From the NCBI GenBank assembly GCA_013396635.1, contig WBMW01000154.1, positions 547,744 through 611,743 on the forward strand: DNA of 64,000 nt. Reading direction: 5' to 3'. This stretch comes from Penelope pileata. Taxonomy: Eukaryota; Chordata; Aves; Galliformes; Cracidae. The notes beneath the pieces were generated by a model. The model searched no databases, was not told the origin of the DNA, and saw only the letters and a list, made by a program, of their open reading frames with translations. Numbering within the stretch: position 1 is the first letter of the stretch; the number at the start of each line of letters is the position of its first letter. Of the stretch, positions 1 through 11,900 are shown piece after piece. The translations under genes were made by a program, and so were the position numbers.

Positions 1-1463
1 AATGGGTATATCACCATTTTCTGTCTTTTCCTTTTCTTTCTGGAAGGCTGGAGGTAATTTAGCATACTGCAGCACAATTACCTGACCATAAACACATGGA
101 GTAGACAGATTTGGGTGCTTCCTGGCAATATACTTCTCATAACCCATGGTCCTGAACAAAGTATCAGACCTTGTTCCATCTCCGAGCTTCTAAGGATAAC
201 AGCTGATCAGCATGTCCACGCTGCTGAGCTGACTTGTAAACATTACTACAGTAGTTTACTGAGGCCAGAAGTATAATCCCATGAAGTAAAACCAGTAGGA
301 ATGTAACAGAAGTTGTCATGACATTCATTTGTACAAAGCCATACAGCACCCACGTCTTGAATACTGTAAGCACGTTGGTGCTCAGGAAAGAGTAGAGCAG
401 AAGTTGTAAGAAGAAAGAGGACAAAGCAGGTCAGAGGTAGATGATGACTTTTTTCCAAGAGTTAAGGGCACTAAAAAATCTCCAAGATTTTCTCAGATCA
501 AAATGAGCTAAAGGAGACAGCTCTTCACCCTATGTACGGGTGTGGAACCTCCTGTTCAGCTGTGGAACCTCCTGCTGCAGGAGTGGTGGGTGAACAAAGT
601 GAGATTAAAAATCATTTAGATAGAAGAAAATAAATCACTGAGGACTATTCAAGAAGAATGTGCCAGCTTTGAAAAAGAAGATCCCAAAGTCCCATCTTTC
701 AGATTGCTGGAGGGCAGCAGGATGTTGTGGAGCAGCATCACTGTTTGTTACCCCACAGTTGTGCTCTTCTCTATGCATCCTGTTCAGCTACAGACAAAGG
801 GGTGGAACTGTGGCAGGAGCAGGATCAAAATCCACATTTTTAGTCCTTCCCTGGTGACTCTGGGCAGCTGACAAACTGAGCTTAACAAAATTCACTCTTA
901 TGCAGAATTGGGACACAAAGTCTGGGCAATGTTTATTGAGATGAAAGACACCAAAAAATAGTTTCAACTTTTTCTACATTCTTACAACCTCTGATAGGCC
1001 ATTAAAATTAGTAAGCCAAGACGAGAGGAGCAGCACTTTTCAAAGTAGAATGGCTACCTGGGAAATCTGACAGTGCCTCTCACCACTGAGGGTCCTGAAG
1101 TGGATGGAGAGTGGCCAGGTGGGGACCTGATCTGGTTAACCCGCTGGGGCTGTCCCTGTACACAGCCGTGCATGTGAGTTCTGCACCAAAAAGGCTGTAG
1201 ATGGCCATGGGACAACATAGGAAGCCCACCGGCAGAAATCAGCTGAAAAACTCTCAATTTCTCCCAGCTTTCCTGTGGCTCGGTGACACTGCAAGGGAGG
1301 AGGAAGGTGGTGGCCCTCTCTCCGAAAGCCCTGGCGTCTCTGGCCACTTCAGACAGAGCCATTGAGCAGCGCATTGTGCCCTTTTCCAGAGGGCTGCCTC
1401 CTCTCCATTTGTTTACCACACATCCTGTCTTCCTTTCTGTTTGCTTCACACATCATCGCCTTC
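1..1463. other. Unassigned non-coding stretch
   Basis: Only short open frames occur here (largest about 131 codons on the minus strand at 1054-1449), none with a recognisable protein family, start context or exon pattern. There is no repeat tail or RNA gene. The only internal structure I see is a short direct duplication at 541-574. Confidence 0.6.
541..574. repeat. Short direct repeat, 20-bp period
   Basis: The 14-mer TGTGGAACCTCCTG occurs at 541-554 and again at 561-574, so a 20-bp unit is partly duplicated. This is seen directly. It is probably a small slippage duplication with no evident function. Confidence 0.7.
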
Positions 1464-1704
1464 ATTAATTGTCCCCCCCCCCATCTCCCCATTTGGGCCT
1501 TTGGATTTTCGGCTCACATGGGTAATTCTAATTACCTCAGGCATAAAAAAAAATAAAATAAAATAGGAGCTTAAGTAGGTGCACTTCATTCTTCAACTGC
1601 CTTTTACAAGCGGTTCAGTGCTGGCTACCGAGGGAATCTGATTAAACTAATTACCCTGATTGGCTTGTTTAATCAACTGCTTGGTTTAATTGGGCCTCGC
1701 TAAT
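1464..1704. promoter_or_regulatory. Candidate conserved non-coding element with homeodomain-core cluster
   Basis: TAAT/ATTA cores fall at 1464, 1466, 1523, 1529, 1531, 1641, 1648, 1650, 1670, 1687 and 1701. Bases 1521-1536 form an inverted repeat, GGTAATT-CT-AATTACC, which places two TAAT cores head to head. A reversed CCAAT core (GATTGGC) lies at 1658-1664. Such clusters are typical of developmental enhancers in vertebrate gene deserts. That function is inference, because TAAT is a common 4-mer in AT-rich DNA and conservation cannot be seen from one sequence. Confidence 0.28.
1544..1565. repeat. A-rich low-complexity, (AAAAT)n-like
   Basis: A run of nine A is followed by AAAAT-type units. 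It is a simple repeat; I see no element body attached whose poly-A tail it could be. Confidence 0.8.
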
Positions 1705-1904
1705 GCGGAGTGGTGGAGTCTGTGGTGCGTAATGTGAGAACCAGGAGACCCGCAGCACCGGCGGTGACACCACTACAGAAACCAGCCCACATTCCCAGCC
1801 TAACGGGTGGATTTTAACAAATGTAGACCTCAGCTGAGAGCCTAACTGTATTCTCAGGAGCATGAATGGGCTGGAGGTTTTAGTGATAATTAAAATTGCT
1901 AGCG

Positions 1905-1929
1905 AAAAAAAAAAAAAGGGAAAAAAAAA
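1905..1929. repeat. Interrupted poly-A tract
   Basis: Thirteen A (1905-1917), GGG, then nine A (1921-1929). Low complexity; no transposon body is recognised on either side. Confidence 0.85.
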
Positions 1930-2554
1930 GCTTTTCTCATTAAAGGACTTGTCCTTTACTCCTCCCCCTCCTGGCTCTGCCCTCCAAACTTGAAGCAATA
2001 TCGGGAATCCTGTCTGCCTCTTTCAAACAACACTTCAATTCATCAGGGCAAAGAATCCCTCCTCCTTCGTCTCCCCCCACCCTTGAGGTTTTTCAGCCCC
2101 ATTTAGAGCATGTACGGCCCAAAGCAAATACACAGACAAGGGGGTTACAAATTACCTTGCACTAGGTAAATCCATTCTGAGTAGCTGGGGAGGTTTGTGG
2201 AATAAAAACAGCTTCTGTGTAAGCATCCTGGGAATAATGGGAATTACTATAGCTCTAATTACTGGAACAATAATAACCTGGAGAGCTTCGTCTTGCCTCG
2301 TCCTGTCTCAGCTCTGACCTCCCTCTCCTTTCCCTGCCCTCCACTTGCTCTCGCAGCGTGTGGGATGGGGACGACGAGCTGAACACACGCCTCGCTTTGG
2401 AAAGTTCCACTCATCTGGAGGCAATGTATTTTATGGTGACACACAGATTGAATTTGTTACTCTCAGGGGATTTTCTTAAAGCCAACGACAGACTAGCAGA
2501 TCAAAGCACATGGGCGTGAGTGTTGAATCCCCAAATTCAACATTTTGTTCCAGT
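1930..2554. other. Unassigned non-coding stretch
   Basis: No gene or known repeat is recognised. A small AT-rich patch at 2229-2277 again carries several TAAT/ATTA cores, resembling the cluster at 1464-1704. No open frame of note. Confidence 0.5.
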
Positions 2555-2710
2555 GCAGGGCTTCCCCATGCCATAGTGCAGGCCACTTGGGCACAAGCAA
2601 ATTCATGCTCCACTGCCATAACTCTCTTTTTTTTCATCTGTAAAGTGGAGGCAATAGAGCATTTATACTGTGGGGCTGAAAAAGTGTGGGACCTTTGTAA
2701 GGATCCGGTA
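2555..2710 (+). mobile_element. MIR/CORE-SINE-like ancient fragment
   Basis: The order of words resembles the core and 3' half of MIR-type SINEs: a CACTTGGGCA-like motif near 2584, a pyrimidine-rich CTCTCTTT stretch, then TTCATCTGTAAAGTGG at 2633-2648 and a GGCAATA-like continuation. MIR elements are pre-amniote relics present at low copy in bird genomes. The fragment is strongly diverged and its ends are approximate. Confidence 0.5.
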
Positions 2711-5170
2711 GATATAGGTGCAACTGCTCACAAGCAATCCTTGAGCTCCCCTAGCATTTTGGAGGTAATACTAACAGCTTAAAAACTGAGGGTCCAACAA
2801 GCTGGCAACATCCAAACCTCAAACATTTATTTCGAATTGTCCACAAAATTGACTCTCTTAATTGCAAGAACGGATGTTAAACCAAAGCAAAATAGATTGT
2901 CCAGGGAAACCTGTTCATATTTGTCTAGCCCAGATTCCTAATGTCCTTCACACTTCATGCTGGGACAACATGAGACACTACATGACATCTGCATCCACCT
3001 ATCCATGTACTGGACTGTGCTCTGCACCAGGGGTCGTTGCCTTCCGACATGTAACTGTAAAGCAAGTTGGACCAAGCTGTGGAGAGAAGCTTCAGTAGCC
3101 TCTGCTGTCCAAGCACAGGGTCTTCAGACATGTCACAGAGAGACGGGGCAGCACTGTAAAGGTGCTTTTCTTTCTTCCATCTCTCCATCCCCCACATTGC
3201 CTGTCTACATCCAGTGGAGCCAAATTCGGCTAAAAGTGGGCCAATCCTACAGCTAATTTAACTATTTTGACTCCAGTTGAGGGATGTATATAGCTGCCTT
3301 GTTGATGTGGGAGTTAATTGGGTCAATAGGCACCTGGGAGAAGAAAAAGAAAATAAATGCTTGCAGCCATGGAAAATATATATTACTAGAAGTAAATATC
3401 ACTTGAAGTAATGGCTGTAGTCTGCCTTTGTACTTTGTAGGAGTGGAAAAGAAGATAGTTCCTCCAGAGGCTGGGTGAATTCCTGCTTTAGCCCATGTAC
3501 CCTCTATTACTGTAATCCTGTACCTCAGTACCACACGGATTGCCTTACCACACACGTCTCCCAGTTGTCACGTTCTTATTTTGATCAAAACTGTGACGAT
3601 CCACAGACTAGTAAAAGATGTGTTTGAATTCTGTAACAATTCAACTGCTTGGTTGTTTTTGGATCATACATTATGGAAATATCCTTTGCATTGTCTCACC
3701 CATCATCCACAGTAAATGAACATTGTGGTTCATAAACTCAGCTATAATTGCTCTGGAGAAGTCTCTCCTTTTAATTTTGTGGTTTGCTCTGGGCTGAAAA
3801 ATGTCCATATAAGTAAGAAGGTGAAAGCATTTCAAAACCACAGAGAGTCCCAGTGTTGAGCTGGAAAGGAAATCGAAACTTTTCTTTTTCATGGACCGGG
3901 TATGTTTTATATCCCAACTGGCCATGCTGGAAAGGTCATGAGGCATTACCCAGCTGGGATTATTGCAGCAACTGTCTCAAAAGCACCAACTGCTGAACAC
4001 CTGAACTATAATGACAGCAAAAATCATTGTGTTTTTTTTGAGGGAGAGTATAGCATTTTTCACCAAAGTATAACTGGTCAGCCATGAAACAAAGGAATAA
4101 ATAATAATAACCACTTTCTAATGTTGCTGCTCTTTTAGGGTCAGTTAGGATAGCGGTAGGGTGATCTCCCTCCCCATCCTTCTGCCTGGAGGCATCCATC
4201 TGGCACACCTAATGAATGATTGGTAAACATAACTTTTCCCAGCATGACAAAATCTGTTTCTGACTCATGACCTAATGACACTCGTTCATTATGTAGCTTT
4301 CTTCCAAGAGACAGGTTGTTTAGGAAAACTATCGACCGACTACATGGTCCATACAGCCATCCCTTAATTACCAGAGAATCCCTACTGGTAACTGTGTGAT
4401 CCTAAAGAGCTGTCGAGCAGATGTTATGTATAGAGTATCACGGACACTTAAGGCACAGCTCAGGAAAGTGCTTCTCTGAGGTGATGTGCTATGGGATCTG
4501 CTGCAGAGGCTGTGAAGCTGGAGAAGACATCCGTGCCGGCTCTCATCACAGCTGAAAGGGGGTCATATTTCACCAACAGCACTTTCTCTTGCATCTGTCC
4601 TTCCTATTGTGTAAGAATATCATCCAATGTCTTTGAAGACTAATGTAAAATTTTTCGTTGCCTTTGGTTTGCTTTGGGATAGTAATTATTTGAAAGTATT
4701 TTGATATATATATCAGTTCTTGCTAAATGTTTCATATTCACAACCCCTGACATTGTCCTTCATTCAGGTGTACTGGGAATCCAGGAAAGGAGTTTATCAG
4801 AGACCTCCCTTCCTTGCAGGTGATGTCCCATGCTCAGTTAAACATGCCATTGGCACACAGCAGCATGTGGTAGTGTTCCCCTGTTGTTCAAGGATGAGGC
4901 CATAAAGGCTAAAGAAAAAGATTCATCTAAAGCTGATCTTTTCAGCTAGGTGCTCCTTCCAAATGGAACGAATGGCATCACAGGGAGAAGAGCTGTTTAA
5001 TAGAGACTTTAATTTCCCAGTCCTGCCACTGAACTCTTGGAAATTGACGCAAGCTAGGGAAAATGCTCGTTTTTCTCTCAGAGAGCTGAGGCTCACCAGA
5101 TGAGGTAAATCACCTCATCACTCTTTCTAGGTTTAGCTAAAGGTCTAGGTAATTTGGAGATGCTGCAAGT
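2711..5170. other. Unassigned non-coding stretch
   Basis: Open frames are all under 100 codons and lack family features. A perfect 14-bp palindrome, TGATATATATATCA, lies at 4702-4715 and is just an AT microsatellite core. Nothing else is recognised. Confidence 0.6.
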
Positions 5171-5280
5171 TTTGTTTTTTTTTTTTTCCCCAAAAACAGG
5201 GTATATAGTAGTTTTTAATCTTTTTTTTTCCTTTTTTGCCCTTTTTTTCCTTTTCCCCCCCTTTTTTTTCCTTTTCTCAG
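5171..5280 (+). repeat. Long pyrimidine-rich tract ending in CAG
   Basis: T and C runs begin at about 5171. Bases 5219-5278 are 60 nt with one purine (G at 5238), followed directly by AG at 5279-5280. Low-complexity C/T DNA. It also has the form of a very strong 3' splice acceptor, but the downstream sequence closes in all frames within a few dozen codons and no donor is obvious, so I annotate it as a simple repeat. Confidence 0.8.
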
Positions 5281-6590
5281 TTTCAGGAAGCTGAATTCAA
5301 ATATCTTACTATCGATAAGTAGCTAGCACTGGAACATCTCCATCCCATTGGAATGATTCCAAGCTATCATTATGTTCTCATTGCATTTTCACAGCCTTCA
5401 CACTTCCAGGGCTTTCCACCTTTGTGTTAGTAAACACTAAAAATCCAAGAACTACTGAACTTCATACCATTTCCTGTGACTTCTGTGTCTCAATAACTAT
5501 TTCCTATCAGCATGAAAGCAAAGGGGATTTGACCGAGGTTGAATTGAATCAAAACAATGGAAACACAGACAGTTGGCTCTAGAGCCTTGGCAGTGCAGTA
5601 AGTACATAAAACCACTCTGTTTATCATTTTGTTCAGTCCAGATGGGTTGTTTTCTTCATGTTGCAGTTATCATCCTGTACCAATACAAAGCCCCAAATGA
5701 TATTTCTGCAGCATATGGCTTCAATGAAGCTGTCCTAGAGTGGCTGTACTAGCGGTTTTGAAGTTGCCTTTGGGTGTCTCATGTGGTTAGCCTTACAGAT
5801 GTCTTCTGTGGTCTCTCTTTCTCTATCAGTAACCGTTTCATTCTCATGTCTTCCAGATTTGCAGATACCTCCTGCCTGTGTCTGCTTGAAGGAAGGCTCC
5901 CTGTAAAGCCCTCCCATGTATTACAAAAGATCTGCTTCTGGTTTTGCTTCACATAGAGCAATGTACGTTTTGCGAAAACTTAGGAACTGACAGCCAGATT
6001 ATTGATCACAGCCAACAATTCTGGCTCCACCGTGTCTAATCCTACACCCTCCTGGAAAGCAGCTTTAGATTTGTTGAATGAATCCAAAGCTGATGAAAAG
6101 CTAAGGTCAGATGTGTAGGCCTAAACCAGGCAGAATGCAGTGAGGAACTGATTTTTTTTTGCCCATCTAATTAGACTCAGTCACAGCCTGTATCCTTCCT
6201 ATAGCTCAAGCTATCAGTCTGTCCACAGAGAAGCTTTTATCTGCTCAGTGTTCTGCACCTCAGGATGGGTTTGTCTTGCAAACCTGGCCCACACTCTGCA
6301 CACAGGAAATTCAGGGTAGTAAGCACTCTATCTTGGACCCATGAGAGGTCTAAGAGGACCTAAGTTGCACATCCATGGTGAGATTTTAAGCTAATCTGGC
6401 TCCACTCCCAGGTAATGTTCCTCTACATTAGATATAAGCATGTTAACAATTGGCTTTGCTATTATTGACAAAGACACAGTACTATCCCTGTGACAGACAC
6501 CAGCTGAAATCAATCAAGGTATAGGGGGAACTGTTAGGTCCCAGCTTGAACTAGTGATAGAGCACCTGGTGAAGGGCTGTGGCTGGCCCA
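5281..6590. other. Unassigned non-coding stretch
   Basis: No open frame longer than about 60 codons, no repeat tail and no structured element recognised. Confidence 0.6.
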
Positions 6591-6625
6591 GGGAGCACAG
6601 GTAAATTGTTTGCACCTGTGCTCCC
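6591..6625. repeat. 12-bp perfect inverted repeat (hairpin)
   Basis: The left arm GGGAGCACAGGT (6591-6602) and right arm ACCTGTGCTCCC (6614-6625) are perfect complements around an 11-nt loop. Pairing continues only weakly outward (6586-6588 with 6628-6630). The stem is shorter than a typical miRNA precursor. It could be a cruciform-prone site, a structured piece of a transcript, or part of an unrecognised repeat. Confidence 0.7.
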
Positions 6626-6628
6626 CAG

Positions 6629-6773
6629 GTGACTGGAGGGGGTGGACCCAGGGCAGAGCCACCCTGATCTCATGTAAGGGCTGGCCAGTGACAGGAGAAC
6701 ATTTCTTGGAACTGGCATGCTTCCTGGAAAGGAGTGCTGCATCGCTGGAGATACCCCTCACCAGCTTGGTGAG
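6629..6773 (+). other. Possible exon (splice-bounded, open in one frame)
   Basis: The 145-nt segment follows a pyrimidine-containing acceptor ending CCCCAG (6623-6628) and precedes a donor reading GAG|GTAAGA (GT at 6774). One frame (offset 2) is open throughout; the other two close within about 13 codons. The translation matches no family I recognise. By eye such pairs arise often by chance, so this is a weak candidate, coding or lncRNA. Confidence 0.12.
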
Positions 6774-6774
6774 G
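6756..6774. repeat. 8-bp inverted repeat, 3-nt loop
   Basis: CCTCACCA (6756-6763), loop GCT, TGGTGAGG (6767-6774). It overlaps the possible splice donor at 6774, so it would fold across that site in RNA. Confidence 0.7.
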
Positions 6775-6979
6775 TAAGACTTATGTGGAACCTTTGTTTA
6801 CGCCTGTTGTTAAAACCTGTAATACTTTGCTTGGGATTGCAAAGAACCTACCTGAAGAAATTTTGTTTCTTGATTTGCAAAACACTAGTGTGTGTGTGGA
6901 TCTGCATTCTTCTCCTAATACAAGCTCTTAGTACTATTTCTCCAAGAACATGCCCTTCATGGATAATGGAGAGTTTGCA

Positions 6980-6999
6980 GTCTGCTTTTTAAAGCAGAC
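6980..6999. repeat. 9-bp near-palindrome
   Basis: GTCTGCTTT (6980-6988) and AAAGCAGAC (6991-6999) are perfect complements separated by TT. It is the third compact inverted repeat within about 400 bp. Confidence 0.7.
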
Positions 7000-8852
7000 C
7001 TGGTTATCTGGCTAATCCAAAATGCTAGCAGAAAGCCAAACTGCTGGGTAAAATCAGAAAACCCTACAATATGTTGGAGAAACCCAGTAGCATCTTCCTC
7101 CTGGAGTTTCTGATCCCTCAAGGGAACCTGCCCCACAAGCTGGTTTCAAGGTGTTTCCTCTTCAAAACCCTTTTAAAGAGCTGAGTAACCTCAAGGGCTT
7201 TTCACAGGACTCTGCACTGGTGTGAGCAGGGCTGCCGGGGTATAATTCAGTACAAAATACGACCCTGGCTTAGTGCAGTTGGGCTCTGGCAGGGCTGTGC
7301 ACAAAGCCATAGAGCCTCTGTGAAAATGCCCTCAGTCAGGCTCATAAAATGTTGTAGTTTGCAGCTGAGAAGGGATAAATTAAACTAACAAGCATGACAG
7401 CTATTTAAAAATAAGAAATCATGTTTCATAGAGTAAAACAACATTGGAGGCCCCAGAGAGTCTGTACTTTGTATTTTTAATAGTCGTTTCACTGCAACAA
7501 CACTCTCCTCTCCACTTAGCTGGACTGAAGGCCCCAAGTTCAAACACTTCCCCCCTGCTTTCTCCCTGGTTTCCTACAGCTCTCATCTTTACTATCAGTT
7601 TGGATAACTTTCTTTGGTGAAGAGCAGGGCTCATTAGTTAGGAATTGATAAACAAAGAGGTGGGTGGAAGCTGGGGTCCTGGCTCTGTTGAGCAAGCCCC
7701 CTGGGGTGGTGGACAGCTGGCTTGTGGCCTGGCCTCCCACCCAGGATGGCTCTGCACGGGCCCAGGCCCCAGCTGCAGCCTGTCTGAAATGTGTCTGTGG
7801 ATGGGCTGTCAGAAGGCTGAGCCACCACACGTTGGCCTTGCAGGGGAGTTGTGTGCTGAGGGTGTGTAAAATCTCTCTTTCAATAGACTCGCAAAGGCTG
7901 AGGGTGGCTGGTCCTGTTGGGCCTGCATCTAGTGGGTTTTGGCATCCAAGGTGCTGCTGAGGTACCTTTGAGTTTTAGTGGTGGCAAAGGCTCACATCCT
8001 TAATGGGATGTGAACATCAGTGCTGGGGACTTGTGGACTTATCTTCCAAAGAAGTTTGTGTCTTTTTGAAGAGACCAAGACATCCATATCCATCTGTGCT
8101 GCCTATATGCTTTTAACACACTGATGCTTAAAAGAGAGCTAAAAGCAACCAAATGAGAATGTAAATGCAGCTAAAAGTAGCTTTGAAGTGATTGGGCAAT
8201 TTTCGTTAATAGGTAGCTTCTTCAAAGAAAGATAAATTTCAGGTTAAATTCCCTGTGCAAGCAGACAATCTGTGGCAGGATTGCATCAATGGAAAGAGAC
8301 CACCATATGACCAAATAAATCATTATGCATTTATGCACGTTCATACAGTTGCTATTGCTCCAGGTGACCAAAAAATGCTATTTCCTGTGGTCCTTAAAGC
8401 TGATGAAGACAAAAGACAAGATGTTAATGGTATTTAAAGCAAAACAGAAACTTTTCAGCTTGATTTTTCACATGGTGATGGATACGTGGATGGGGAAGCT
8501 GAGGCAGGGAAGTGCCAGGAGGGACTGAGGGACTGCTCACAAGGGAGATTGTGGTTTATTCATATGCTTAAAACTCTCAGGTGGATTTATAATTTCAAAT
8601 TATCTAGATCAAAAGCTGATCACCTTTTCTGAAGTTCTAGTGGAAGAGCTCAAAGTGGAGTATTTCTCTGTGCAACATCCTCTGTCAATTCACAGATCCA
8701 CAAAGGCATCGTTAAAATCAAAGTTTGGATGAGTACACTGTTTTTACTTTACTTTCTCTAAATAGAAGAAAGTTTTTAACTGTTGATCTAAAGAGAACTT
8801 GAAGGCAAGGAGCTCATTAGCCTGTTACGATTGCAATCTTGTCCTCCCACAG
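7000..8852. other. Unassigned non-coding stretch
   Basis: Open frames up to about 98 codons on both strands overlap in the GC-richer patch 7640-7960. None has a recognisable domain or a consistent splice pattern. No repeats are recognised. Confidence 0.55.
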
Positions 8853-8914
8853 GACAACAGGAACAGCAGGTTCTGAGTGTCCAGAACCAGCAGACTTGAC
8901 CTCAAAGCAGGCAG
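8853..8914 (+). other. Possible small exon (62 nt)
   Basis: The acceptor tract TTGTCCTCCCACAG ends at 8852 and the donor GCAG|GTGAGT begins at 8915. One frame (offset 1) is open for 20 codons; the other two contain stops. The residues suggest no family. It would be phase-compatible with 6629-6773, but one third of random pairs are. Weak candidate. Confidence 0.13.
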
Positions 8915-11900
8915 GTGAGTTTGCAGAAATGATTGCTTGGTAAAGCTGAGCAGGAACAGAACTATCCACAGCTGCCTGCTTTCTGCAAACACCCTCATGC
9001 TGCCCATAGATTAGGAAGTAAATTTTCAGGTGCAAAACCTGATTTTTCGATCTGATGACGATCTGCATGTGAGTTGAAATGGAGCTAAGCTGTAGGCTGC
9101 AAGCGTAAGCCAGCTACAGAACAGCTTTCTATAGAGCTCAGAGGAACATTTTTCATAAATGTTTGCTTTTGATGAAAAATAGATTCACAACCGTGATATA
9201 AGTTTCCCATTGAAAATTCTCTTCTTTCTATTTCTCTGATAAAACAACAAAAATGGTGTGGAACCAAAGTTTTTACTCTCTAGCGTTCTGAAATTAAAAC
9301 GTTGCTTTTTATTTTTCGTTCTTTTTCTTCCTATAAAAGAAACCACATTTACCTTAGTTTTTCTGCCTTGTTATATCTGCTCTTTAGCTGAGAAAAGGAG
9401 TAAGAGGTCACAAACAGAGAAATAGAAGACAAACATTTTTTCTAAAGAACTGTAATCAAGCAAAATTGTCTATTCTATTTTCAAAGAACTCCCCCCTTCC
9501 CCATCTTACATGAAAGTTGAAAAGCTGAATTTTCTCATGTATTTTGAAGATACTTTCTTGTTTTTTCCCTTCAGGACTGATCTGATTCCTAACCAATACA
9601 TTTTTCTTCTCTCACTCAGTTCTTGGAGAAACATTTTCAGAAGCTGCTGTAGGACTTATTGTAATTGTAAATTCTATTTCATAAAGTAATATAGGCACTG
9701 GGAAGCTCAGATGCACATCAGCACAAACGGTAGACACCAGCTGCAAGGGCTTAACAACCCACTGACATGCCACTAGGCATTTCCCACTGGCAAATGAGAA
9801 ATGCCCAGGGATGAGGGGCTGCAGCCTGTCCTGTGCATGGTGCTGTATCCCCTGGGACAACAGGGCATAATTCCAGAGGATCATTTTGTCCATGCCAGGT
9901 GGCACCGAGAGCAGTGCAAATGATAAAGCTGTAAAGCCTCTACTAGTATTTTGATTCTTAGCTTCTTTTATGTCGTGGCAGGGAGAGATGATACTTCCCT
10001 TGCTAAATGTTACACTTTCTTTTGAGTTAGAAAGATTCCTTCAAAGCTAAAGAAGTAGTGGTAGATGTAATACATACTTGCATTCATATTTGCTGCATTT
10101 TATCACTGGGACGCTTTTCCGCTCATTTTTCTCTCTGATGTATTTTTCACCCCTTTTGTATTTTTTTTTTTCTCCTTAATTTCAGTCCCTCCACAGTAAA
10201 ATGGTCTGTAATTTTCAGGTGGATTTGAAATCAGACAAATCAGTTCATCCATTCTAGCAATAGAGAAGATGCTCAGGTGGTATTCAACCATGTCAATAAA
10301 TTCCTAGACCTTATTAGTAGTCTCCTGCAAAAGAAGCTGTTGATATCTTTTCTAAGACAGATGCAGGTTATGAAGGGTTACACTGACTGGTATGTAACAC
10401 TGTCAGCCAAAAAGCAGTAAATATCCAAATGATGCAGTCTGTCAGGCACACTTTTGACTTGCTTCATGAAACATCATCAGGTAGCTGGTCTATAACAATA
10501 TGCATTACCTCCCCTTCCTGCAGAGCTAAATGAACACCACTTGATAAACTTATGAATCCCATGCTGTTTCAGTTAGTAATAAATTAATAATAATGCTAGA
10601 GGAGAACAGTATTTAGGGTGTTTGTGAGACTCCTCCTCCTGTTTTAATAGGTAACTGTACTCCCTTCCCAGAAATACATTGGTAATCCTGGAGTTAAAAT
10701 GCATTATTTATCTGAATTGTGCAGTCGACTTCAAAAGTTGCTAAAAAGCAACAGTCAGGAATATGATCCCACAGGGCTTTATCAATGGGAATTGCTGTTC
10801 TGTTTGTGAGATAGACACTGTGGGAATTCCCCTTATCAACTTGAGTTCACAAGCTTTTATTGAAAGTTGGCCAGACTGAATGATAAAAAGGGTGGAAAAA
10901 TGTCTGTGATCTCTTTGTTATTTATCACTAAAAAACTGAATTCTAAACCAAAGGAAAACCTGATACTCATGTAGGCAAGGGTAGTCTTGTATTATTGCAG
11001 TTTCTCAGTTGCCCTAAACTTTCTGTAGAATCCACGCTGTACTGGAGACATCTCAAAGCTCAGGAGCCATATAGTGGTCTTTATGTCTTTTTCTTTGAAG
11101 CAAGGCTATCTCGCTGTCTTAGAAACATGTCCTGCTTGCTATCTTTCTTAGGGTATTTGCGTTCAGGTCACATTAAAACAGTTCTTGGGCTAGTCCATTT
11201 CATGCATGCAACTAAACCATTATGGGAACAAGATCAAGATCTACAAAAGCATGAAATTATCTTTCAGCCACTAAGCCAAACAGTGAATAATCTCTGGGTC
11301 TGGCCCTAAATCTTCAACGTGCTCAGTATTTGGGCTTTCATTTTTCCGTCTGTTCCTGGAACAAGATGTTCTAGGAGTTCCTACTGCTGTTTTAGTTTGC
11401 AGACATCTCAGCCTTCAGTATGTATTCTACCATGCCCCCAGCCCAAACCTTTTTAGATTCATCATGACTGGTGCCACAGAGAAGACTTCAAGCAACGTAA
11501 CTCAGCTAAAAGTATTTTTAAGTCTGATGTTCCTACGTGTAATGTAACTCCAGCCAAGATGCTTACTGCTTACAGATGCTGAGATCCGGTTGACCAAGAG
11601 CCAGTGCTGATGTGTCCCCTCAGGAATCAGCTTCTTCACAGTGTGATCGCTGAGGCGCATTCCCCATAGGTTATGGCAGAGCTGCCTCCCAAAAAGATTC
11701 CAAAACAGATTGGTAGAGCAAGGCACACATGCAGAACAGCGGTGCGCAGGAACACGCACACAGGCACATGCACACCCTGTGAATTACGAGGTGTTAAACC
11801 CCTCACAGAACACTGGTGACTTCCTAAACCACAAAAATGATGAAATTATTTCCCCATAATGAGAAGTGCTTCCATCTTTTAACTGTGTACCCTATCTGGG

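Noticed and set aside
164..458. Overlapping 86- and 70-codon minus-strand frames rich in hydrophobic residues
   Set aside because: Hydrophobic runs come from T-rich codons; two frames are open over the same bases and neither matches a membrane-protein family.
6591..6625. miRNA precursor
   Set aside because: The stem is only 12 bp with weak outward pairing, too short for a typical precursor, and I recognise no mature miRNA.
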